Source of the DNA: Rhodothermaceae bacterium
GTDB taxonomy: Bacteria > Bacteroidota > Rhodothermia > Rhodothermales > Rubricoccaceae
Assembly (NCBI GenBank): GCA_013003465.1
Contig: JABDIZ010000419.1
Coordinates: forward strand, 1 to 23,098
Length of the DNA stretch: 23,098 bases
Reading direction: 5' to 3'
The position numbers and the translations under genes were made by a program. The notes below the pieces were generated by a model. It made no database searches. It worked only from the letters and a program-made list of their open reading frames with translations, and was not told the origin of the DNA. Below, one piece after another: positions 16,230 through 21,442 of the stretch; position 1 is the first letter of the stretch, and every line of letters begins with the position of its first letter.

Positions 16230-16257
16230 AGGTAGGGCTCCCCTACTAAGAAGCAAG
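16227..16257 (-). promoter_or_regulatory. Candidate dcw promoter (Bacteroidota-type)
   Basis: CTTG at 16257-16254 and TACCTTGG at 16234-16227 are separated by 19 nt. This fits the Bacteroidota consensus TTTG-N19-21-TAnnTTTG with one mismatch in each element. The site is 65 bp upstream of the mraZ start, and its -7 box overlaps the first TGGGG repeat. It is the best promoter candidate for the whole dcw operon. Confidence 0.5.
16232..16246. promoter_or_regulatory. Dyad in the mraZ promoter spacer
   Basis: GTAGGG-CTC-CCCTAC is a perfect 6-bp inverted repeat with a 3-nt centre. It lies between the proposed -33 and -7 elements of the mraZ promoter and directly next to the TGGGG array. It could be an operator. 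A 3-nt loop hairpin in RNA is also possible if transcription starts further upstream. Confidence 0.4.
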
Positions 16258-16282
16258 TCTTACAGGCCAAAAAAGCCGATTC

Positions 16283-16291
16283 TGTGGAAAA
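16283..16291 (-). promoter_or_regulatory. DnaA box (TTTTCCACA)
   Basis: TTTTCCACA on the minus strand matches the relaxed DnaA consensus TTWTNCACA. It faces the perfect box at 16302-16310 on the other strand with 10 nt between them. The pair lies about 120-150 bp upstream of mraZ and about 165-190 bp upstream of the lexA-like start. Confidence 0.45.
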
Positions 16292-16301
16292 GACACGGGG
16301 T

Positions 16302-16310
16302 TTATCCACA
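16302..16310 (+). promoter_or_regulatory. Perfect DnaA box upstream of mraZ/lexA
   Basis: TTATCCACA is an exact match to the strongest DnaA box, the second in the window. It lies in the divergent mraZ/lexA-like intergenic region, upstream of the proposed mraZ promoter. DnaA control of the mraZ-ftsL operon region is known in Bacillus subtilis. Control here is inferred. Confidence 0.55.
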
Positions 16311-16357
16311 ATCACCCACTGCCTCTCAGGGGGCATTCTACGTCCATCTGCCCGAAA

Positions 16358-16373
16358 GTGAAAATATATTCAC
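16358..16373. promoter_or_regulatory. Palindrome 1, GTGAA-N6-TTCAC
   Basis: GTGAAAATATATTCAC is a 16-bp palindrome with perfect 5-bp arms. A second copy with the same arms and same spacing lies 43 bp downstream. Its location before the lexA-like gene makes it a candidate autoregulatory operator. The AT-rich centre could also contain promoter elements. Confidence 0.55.
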
Positions 16374-16400
16374 CAAGCCCCAAGCCTATATCAGAGTGAA

Positions 16401-16416
16401 GTGAATATTGCTTCAC
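16401..16416. promoter_or_regulatory. Palindrome 2, GTGAA-N6-TTCAC
   Basis: GTGAATATTGCTTCAC has the same arms and spacing as palindrome 1, and an extra GTGAA half-site directly precedes it (16396-16400). The centres are 43 bp apart, about four helical turns, which would place two dimers on the same DNA face. It ends 57 bp before the lexA-like ATG. Confidence 0.55.
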
Positions 16417-16473
16417 CTCCCCCTATGGTCGAAATTCCCCGGTCGCCCCCTCGCCTACCCACCCCTCCCCCCG

Positions 16474-17118
16474 ATGCGCACCCGCCTTACCGAGCGCCAG
16501 AATCAGGTCTATGAATACATCCGCTCCTACGTCCGCAAGCACAGCAAGCCACCGACGCTGAAGGAGATTGGACGCGGCCTCGCCATCCGCTCGACCAACG
16601 GCGTCCACAAGCTCGTAGCTGCGCTGGAGAAAAAGGGCTACATCACGAAGACGCCCAACGAGGCCCGCGGTATTGCGCTCGTGGACACCGACCCGGACGC
16701 CTACGCCTTTGACGAAGGACCACCGAGCCTACCCCTCATCAGCCGCACACGCAGCGACGCGCCGGAGCGCCTCCGCCTCCGCCCCGCCGGCTTCCTCTAC
16801 ACGGACCCGCGTCTGCTCGACCGCACCGACCCCGACGAGTGCTTGATTGCTCGCGCGGGCGACGACGGCATGAATGGCGACGGCATCCGCAAAGGCGACT
16901 TCCTCGTCGTGGAGGAAACCGACTGGCAGGGCCTCCGCAACGGCACGCTCGTCGCCGTGCTTTTCGACGAGACGCTCGTGGTGCGCCGCTTCGACCACGC
17001 CAACGGCCGCCTCCACTTCCGCCCCGCCGACCGGACCTACAACGAAGAAGCGTTTGCCCCCGACAGCCCGGACTGCTACGTCGTCGGCCGCGTGCGTGCG
17101 GTGATGCGCAAGCTGTAG
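16474..17118 (+). CDS. LexA-like repressor without self-cleavage residues
   Basis: This 214-residue protein has a canonical LexA winged-helix domain (LTERQNQVYEYI, PPTLKEIGRGL, STNGVHKLVAALEKKGYI; about 5-70) and a C-terminal S24/LexA fold (about 86-214). Gapless alignment by eye to E. coli LexA around LPLVGRVAAGEP places S94-D95 at the Ala-Gly cleavage bond. The loop AGDDGMNGDGI (128-138) has Gly132 where the catalytic Ser should be and contains no Ser at all. A gapless RNG-to-RRF stretch puts R171 at the catalytic Lys. It is therefore predicted to bind DNA as a dimer but not to self-cleave with RecA. The ATG at 16474 gives the standard LexA N-terminus; an in-frame TTG at 16408 overlaps palindrome 2. 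It is divergent from mraZ. The symbol is left blank because it may be a paralogue rather than the SOS repressor. Confidence 0.85.
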   Translation: MRTRLTERQNQVYEYIRSYVRKHSKPPTLKEIGRGLAIRSTNGVHKLVAALEKKGYITKTPNEARGIALVDTDPDAYAFDEGPPSLPLISRTRSDAPERLRLRPAGFLYTDPRLLDRTDPDECLIARAGDDGMNGDGIRKGDFLVVEETDWQGLRNGTLVAVLFDETLVVRRFDHANGRLHFRPADRTYNEEAFAPDSPDCYVVGRVRAVMRKL

Positions 17119-17343
17119 CGTCAAGTGCGGATCGGCAGCCTCCGAGACCGCCTCAGCGTCAAGCTGCACCCGGTACCATGCAGCCTGCTCGGGTCGGCTC
17201 CACACGTCGTAGAGCGCGGCCAGCTTCTCGATCAACTGCTGCATTGAGGTGTACTCATCGCCGTGGATCTCCTGAAGCGGTTGCAACCCATCGAGGAGGA
17301 CGCGCTCGGCCTCGCCCGACTGGAGGCAGCTGGAACTGTTCAT
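17119..17343 (-). pseudogene. TPR-type gene fragment (C-terminal remnant)
   Basis: On the minus strand, about 60 residues (17343 to 17161) read like the last tetratricopeptide units of large TPR proteins or TPR-tailed Ser/Thr kinases: GEAERVLLDGLQPLQEIHG, then a helix ending LYDVWSRPEQAAWYR. The frame is open only from about 17379 after a TGA. It has no proper N-terminal part, and it runs on without a stop into the 3' end of the lexA-like gene on the other strand. This looks like a decayed remnant rather than a working gene. The family resemblance is by eye. The rest of the 355-nt gap up to 17473 holds nothing recognisable, and no strong terminator is visible between the convergent genes. Confidence 0.45.
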
Positions 17344-17473
17344 ACGCAGCGCCTCACGCGAGTGCGCTACCCCCCATGCTCATGCGCTCACCTCTCGTCA
17401 ACGCCGCGCTGCGACCGGGGTGCGATGCTCCCGCTGGTACCCTGGCGCTGCTCGGCGCGGCCCTCTTCGGGCT

Positions 17474-18673
17474 CTAGCCGCCCGCCAGCGCGCCGAGCAT
17501 CCAGGCGCAGCCGAGCGCGGCGTAGATCCCGAGCACATAGCCCGCCACGGCCATCAGCAACCCCACGGGTGCCATCGCCGGGTGATAGACGCCCGCCACA
17601 ATCGGCGCACTCGCCGCCCCGCCAACGTTGGCCATGCTACCCGTCGCCACGAAAAAGAGCGGTGCCTTGAGCAGCTTGGCCGCGAGAAACAGGAGCCCGA
17701 TATGAATGGACAACCAGATGACGCCTGTGAGTAGATACAGCGGTGCATCGAGGACGGCCGTCAGGTTACCCTGTGCGCCAATGCCGGTGAGCAGGAGGTA
17801 AAGCGCCACATAGCCGATGCGGCTCGCGCCGTCGGCCTCCAGCTTTCGCATCGGCGTGAAGGAGAGGATCAGCCCGGCCGTCACGGCAATCAGAACCGCC
17901 CACGTCCCGCCCGAAATAATCGTCGGATCGCCGAGCGTGGGCATCGAACTGCCCAGCACCCGTGAGAGGACGGCGGCTCCGAACCCGAGCCCGATAATGA
18001 TGCCCGCCGTCGCCAGCGTGGTCGGGCGGCGCGTCTGGTCGAGTTGCCTGAGCGTCTCATCCACGCGGTCCATCGCTGAGGTGTCGGCACCCACCCAATC
18101 GTTGAACTGCTTCTGGTAGCCAGAGAGGAACAGCAGGATCGCCATCCAGCCGTAACCCACGACCGTATCCACGACGATGATCGGCCCGAGGTCGTCCAGC
18201 CCGACGCTCTCCTGAATCGCCACCATGTTGGCTGTGCCGCCGATCCACGAGCCCGAGAGCGCCGCGAGTCCCTTCCACGCCTCTGGGTCGCCGATGAATT
18301 GCCCGACGGCGAGGAAGGCGATCGGCCCACCGATGACGATGCCGAACGTGCCGACGAGCAGCATGATGAGTGCCATCCGCCCCAGACTGGCAATCGCCCG
18401 CAGGTCGATGGTCAGCATGAGCAGGAAGAGCGCGAGCGGCAGCAGCACGTACCCGAACCAGTCGTAGGCCGCGCTCGCCTCCGGCGTGACGCCGAAGGTG
18501 GTCAAGAGCATCGGCACGAAGTAGGCCCAGAGCACCGGCGGGATGAGCTCGAACATCTTCTCGAACGCCTTGACGCGCGAGAGCGCGAATACAGCGGCCA
18601 GCACGGACGCCAGCAACGCCGCCACCTGGGTCGGTTCGGTGATGAGTGCGGCAGAAACGGGATCCTGAGGCAT
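17474..18673 (-). CDS. DUF819 family integral membrane protein
   Basis: This 399-residue, highly hydrophobic protein has roughly eleven to twelve predicted membrane spans. The SGSWIGGTANMVA segment (140-152), followed later by a related GSMANVGGAASAPIVAGVY segment near the C-terminus, matches the DUF819 (YjcL-like) family. Two similar half-domains joined by a charged cytoplasmic loop (about 205-235) suggest an internal repeat as in many transporters. The substrate is unknown. The ATG at 18673 was chosen because the open frame upstream runs into repeat-derived sequence, and because a TATCTTCG promoter-like element lies 30-37 bp before it. It is separated from the Nudix gene by 180 nt. Confidence 0.85.
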   Translation of the reverse strand: MPQDPVSAALITEPTQVAALLASVLAAVFALSRVKAFEKMFELIPPVLWAYFVPMLLTTFGVTPEASAAYDWFGYVLLPLALFLLMLTIDLRAIASLGRMALIMLLVGTFGIVIGGPIAFLAVGQFIGDPEAWKGLAALSGSWIGGTANMVAIQESVGLDDLGPIIVVDTVVGYGWMAILLFLSGYQKQFNDWVGADTSAMDRVDETLRQLDQTRRPTTLATAGIIIGLGFGAAVLSRVLGSSMPTLGDPTIISGGTWAVLIAVTAGLILSFTPMRKLEADGASRIGYVALYLLLTGIGAQGNLTAVLDAPLYLLTGVIWLSIHIGLLFLAAKLLKAPLFFVATGSMANVGGAASAPIVAGVYHPAMAPVGLLMAVAGYVLGIYAALGCAWMLGALAGG

Positions 18674-18702
18674 GGGCGAGCAGGGCAGGGGAGCGGTCGC
18701 CG

Positions 18703-18710
18703 CGAAGATA
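18703..18710 (-). promoter_or_regulatory. Candidate -7 promoter element of the DUF819 gene
   Basis: TATCTTCG on the minus strand matches the Bacteroidota TAnnTTTG element with one mismatch, 30-37 bp before the ATG at 18673. No clear TTTG element is seen 19-21 nt upstream, so this is a half-match only. Confidence 0.35.
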
Positions 18711-18715
18711 GCTTT

Positions 18716-18733
18716 GGAGGCTCGAAGCTTGAG
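18716..18733 (-). repeat. Inverted, degenerate copy of the 14-bp repeat
   Basis: Read on the minus strand this is CTCAAGCTTCGAGCCTCC. It aligns with the nearby plus-strand tandem unit (CTCAAGCCTTCAGCCTC) with two single-base indels. It lies 36 bp from the tandem array in opposite orientation, so the two could pair in RNA or single-stranded DNA. Confidence 0.45.
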
Positions 18734-18769
18734 ACTATGGGCTCGAAGCGGAAGAACGGCCGCCTCTGG

Positions 18770-18844
18770 CCTCAAGCCTTCAGCCTCAAGCCTTCAGCCT
18801 CAAGCCTTCAGCCTCAAGCCTTCAGCCTCAAGCCTTCAGCCTCA
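18770..18844 (+). repeat. Tandem repeat, 5 copies of a 14-bp unit
   Basis: Five perfect head-to-tail copies of CCTCAAGCCTTCAG begin at 18770, 18784, 18798, 18812 and 18826, with a partial sixth (CCTCA). The array fills most of the gap between the Nudix stop and the DUF819 start. The 14-nt period is not a multiple of three, so it is not a coding repeat. There are no spacers, so it is not CRISPR. Perfect identity suggests recent slippage expansion. Confidence 0.95.
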
Positions 18845-18853
18845 GGCTCACCT

Positions 18854-19393
18854 TCACCGCAGCGTACCGAGGTACTGCGTGCCGTTGGGGAATCCCTCGC
18901 GGGTGTCCTCCACGAGGCGCGCGGCGAGGCCTCCTGGGTAGAGATTGAGCGTCGGCAGTTGCTCGAACGGCACGAGGCGAACATCGCGGATGAGTTGGTC
19001 GTCGCCGTGCTCGGGATCGTAGCCCGGATGTAGGGTAGGGGGGAGACCAGCGGGCGCCTGCACCTCGAAGTAGAACGAGATGGCGTGAAGCGGCATCCGC
19101 ACGAAGTCGAGTACGTAGCGGAGCGGCCCGACTTCCACATTGAGGCCGACTTCTTCCAGGACTTCGCGGCGCAGCGCCTCGTCCAGCGCCTCGCCGAACT
19201 CGACTCCGCCGCCAGGCGGGGTCCAGAAGGGCTCCTCGCTCCAGAGGCCCTCGTGCTCGACGAGGACAAGGCCTGACGAACTTATCACCTCGTCATCGAA
19301 CAGGAGTCCACCGACGCGCACCCGCAGACGGCCGTCAAACGCCCGAATCGCGCGTTGCAGCCGAAGCAGCTTGGGGTCGGTGGGCGTGCTCAC
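18854..19393 (-). CDS. Nudix hydrolase
   Basis: This 179-residue cytoplasmic protein carries a perfect Nudix box G-x5-E-x7-REVLEEVGL at residues 62-84. The family hydrolyses nucleoside diphosphates linked to another group and needs a divalent metal held by the box glutamates. The substrate cannot be read from the sequence. It starts with GTG at 19393, overlapping the pyrG stop by four bases (GTGA), so the two are probably co-translated. That coupling hints at a nucleotide-cleaning role, but this is inference. The stop at 18854 lies only 9 nt from the tandem repeat array. Confidence 0.92.
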   Translation of the reverse strand: MSTPTDPKLLRLQRAIRAFDGRLRVRVGGLLFDDEVISSSGLVLVEHEGLWSEEPFWTPPGGGVEFGEALDEALRREVLEEVGLNVEVGPLRYVLDFVRMPLHAISFYFEVQAPAGLPPTLHPGYDPEHGDDQLIRDVRLVPFEQLPTLNLYPGGLAARLVEDTREGFPNGTQYLGTLR

Positions 19394-21135
19394 CCGTCAG
19401 CAAGGACGCGGGCCGAGGCACGACGCACGCGGCGCATCCGCGTCGGCTCCTTGGGCGCGGTCAGGCTGCCTTCGGCGCGGGCCTGCGCCAGGGCGGCCTC
19501 CACGAACGCTACGAACAGCGGATGCGGCCGTTGCACGGTGCTCTTGTACTCGGGGTGGAATTGCACGCCCATGAACCACGGATGCGTCGGGCCGTCGCCG
19601 GATTCGGGCAGTTCGATGATCTCCACGAGGTCCTGGTCCGGGTTCAACCCCGAAAAGACGAGCCCGCCCTCGCGCAGCTTGTAGCGGAGGGCGTTGTTGA
19701 CCTCGTAGCGGTGGCGGTGACGCTCCCAGACGGTGTCCTCGCCGTAGATGGCGCGGGCGCGCGTGCCCTCCGTGAGACGGCACTCGTACTGGCCGAGGCG
19801 CATCGTCCCGCCCTTGTCCGTAATCCCTTTCTGTTCCTCCATTAGCGCGATGACCGGGTGAGGACTGTCGGCGTCGAACTCCGTCGAGTGCGCGTCGGGC
19901 CAGCCGCAGACGTGCCGGGCGTACTCGATCACGGCCACCTGCATGCCGAGGCAGATCCCCAAGAACGGAATGCCGTTCTCGCGGGCGTACCGGACGGCCT
20001 GGATCTTCCCGGCGATACCGCGGTCGCCGAAGCCAGGGGCGACGAGGATGCCGGAGCAGCCATCGAGTTGCTCCGCGACGTTGTCGGATGTCACCTCATC
20101 CGAGAGCACCAACACCACTTCTACCTGCACGCGATGGGCCGCGGCGGCCAGCAGGAAACTTTCCGAGATGGACTTGTAGGCATCCTGGTGCGCAACGTAC
20201 TTGCCCACGAGCGCGATTTTGACTTGGCCCTCCGGGTTCTTCTGCCGACGCAGAAACTCGACCCAGTCGTCAAGCCCTTCGGCGAGGTCGTCCATGACCT
20301 GGTCTTCCAGCCGGAGCCGCTCCATCACCACCTCATCGAGCGACTGCTCGCGGAGCAGCAGCGGCACCTCGTAGATGGACTCCGCGTCACGCGCCTCGAT
20401 GACGGCCTCGGGCTCGACGTTGCAGAAGAGCGCGATCTTGCGGCGCACGTCGGGCGGGAGCGGGTGCTCGGCGCGGCAGACAAGCACGTCGGGCTGGAGC
20501 CCGTAGCTCTGGAGCATCTTGACCGAGTGCTGCGTCGGCTTCGTCTTGAGTTCGCCCGCCGCGGCGAGGTAGGGAATGAGCGTCAGGTGAATGAGGCACG
20601 TGTTGGCCCGCCCTGCTTCGAGCGAGTGCTGGCGGATGGCCTCCAGGTAGGGCAGGCTCTCGATGTCGCCCGCCGTGCCGCCGATCTCGGTGATGATGAC
20701 ATCGTAGTCGCCCGTCTCGGCGAGGCGGCGCATCCAGCCCTTGATCTCGTCGATGACGTGGGGAACCACCTGGACGGTCTTGCCGAGGTAGGCCCCCGCG
20801 CGCTCTTTGGCGATGACGCCCGAATAGACGCGGCCCGTGGTGACGTTGTTGGCCTGGCTCATCGGCACGCCGAGGAAGCGCTCGTAGTGCCCGAGGTCGA
20901 GGTCCGTCTCCGCGCCGTCGTCAGTGACATAGACCTCGCCGTGCTCATAGGGGTTCATCGTCCCCGCGTCCACGTTGATGTAGGGGTCAAACTTCTGGAT
21001 CGTGACCCGGAGGCCGTGCGCTTCGAGCAACCGCCCAAGCGCCGACGACAGGATGCCCTTGCCGAGGGACGAGGCGACGCCGCCGGTGACGAAAATGTAC
21101 TTGACCGGGGCCGACGAGGGCAGGGGGGAAGCCAT
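19390..21135 (-). CDS. pyrG: CTP synthase PyrG
   Basis: PyrG converts UTP to CTP using ATP and glutamine, the last step of pyrimidine nucleotide synthesis. The 581-residue product has the N-terminal synthetase domain with KYIFVTGGVASSLGKG (12-27), DPYINVDAGTMNP (50-62) and EIGGTAGDIES (150-160). The class I glutamine amidotransferase domain has nucleophile C395 in FLGICLGMQ and the catalytic H527/E529 in GVQFHPEY. It is about 35 residues longer than the E. coli enzyme, mostly a basic C-terminal tail (about 555-581) that overlaps the start of the Nudix gene. The ATG at 21135 fits the family start; the open frame further upstream has no PyrG similarity. Confidence 0.98.
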   Translation of the reverse strand: MASPLPSSAPVKYIFVTGGVASSLGKGILSSALGRLLEAHGLRVTIQKFDPYINVDAGTMNPYEHGEVYVTDDGAETDLDLGHYERFLGVPMSQANNVTTGRVYSGVIAKERAGAYLGKTVQVVPHVIDEIKGWMRRLAETGDYDVIITEIGGTAGDIESLPYLEAIRQHSLEAGRANTCLIHLTLIPYLAAAGELKTKPTQHSVKMLQSYGLQPDVLVCRAEHPLPPDVRRKIALFCNVEPEAVIEARDAESIYEVPLLLREQSLDEVVMERLRLEDQVMDDLAEGLDDWVEFLRRQKNPEGQVKIALVGKYVAHQDAYKSISESFLLAAAAHRVQVEVVLVLSDEVTSDNVAEQLDGCSGILVAPGFGDRGIAGKIQAVRYARENGIPFLGICLGMQVAVIEYARHVCGWPDAHSTEFDADSPHPVIALMEEQKGITDKGGTMRLGQYECRLTEGTRARAIYGEDTVWERHRHRYEVNNALRYKLREGGLVFSGLNPDQDLVEIIELPESGDGPTHPWFMGVQFHPEYKSTVQRPHPLFVAFVEAALAQARAEGSLTAPKEPTRMRRVRRASARVLADG

Positions 21136-21178
21136 ACGCGAACGGGCTAGCAGAAAACAGGCGGATACGTTCGCTTCG

Positions 21179-21185
21179 CAAAGTA
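21179..21185 (-). promoter_or_regulatory. Weak candidate -7 element for pyrG
   Basis: TACTTTG on the minus strand, 44-50 bp before the pyrG ATG, is one base short of TAnnTTTG, and no upstream TTTG is correctly placed. It lies in the 307-nt divergent gap (21136-21442), where apart from the hairpin at 21368 nothing else is recognisable. Confidence 0.25.
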
Positions 21186-21367
21186 CGGCGGCAGCGGTCT
21201 CCGGCGTGCACCCGTCTGTCGCTTTCACACAAAGCACCGCGCGGCGAGCCTGCAGGAAGTCCGCGAGAATGCCAGAGGCGTTGCAGCACGAAAGAGGAAG
21301 GGACTCCGCGCATCACTTGGCTGCTGTGGAGAACATTCGGAACAGTCCCCGGTAAGTGGTGCCTCTT

Positions 21368-21390
21368 GGCCGATTTACGGCCTATTTTTC
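21368..21390 (+). terminator. Terminator-like hairpin with T-run in the leader of the halogenase-like gene
   Basis: GGCCG (21368-21372) and CGGCC (21378-21382) form a perfect GC-rich 5-bp stem with loop ATTTA, followed by TATTTTTC. It reads as a short intrinsic terminator on the plus strand, 53 nt before the next ATG. Alternatively TATTTTTC is a -7 promoter element (one mismatch to TAnnTTTG) and the dyad is an operator. Confidence 0.4.
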
Positions 21391-21442
21391 TCGCCGAGCC
21401 GCCACCTCCTCCGCGCAACCAGGAATTTCACTCTACAGCACT

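Noticed and set aside
16408..16473. TTG start giving a longer LexA-like protein
   Set aside because: It would overlap palindrome 2 and add 22 residues before the canonical LexA N-terminus that begins at 16474.
17376..17477. 33-residue plus-strand frame ending GTLALLGAALFGL, reminiscent of a PEP-CTERM tail
   Set aside because: It has no PEP motif and no C-terminal Arg cluster, is very short, and has no supporting context. It is probably chance in GC-rich sequence.
18770..18844. Possible CRISPR array
   Set aside because: Units are contiguous 14-mers without spacers. This is a simple tandem repeat.
21136..21237. Extended N-terminus for pyrG
   Set aside because: 34 extra residues with no similarity to CTP synthase. 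The Met at 21135 precedes the conserved synthetase start by the usual short distance.
21325..21333. Further DnaA-box-like site (TTCTCCACA on the minus strand) upstream of pyrG
   Set aside because: It has one mismatch in the conserved part of the consensus and no partner site, so it is too weak to report as a feature.
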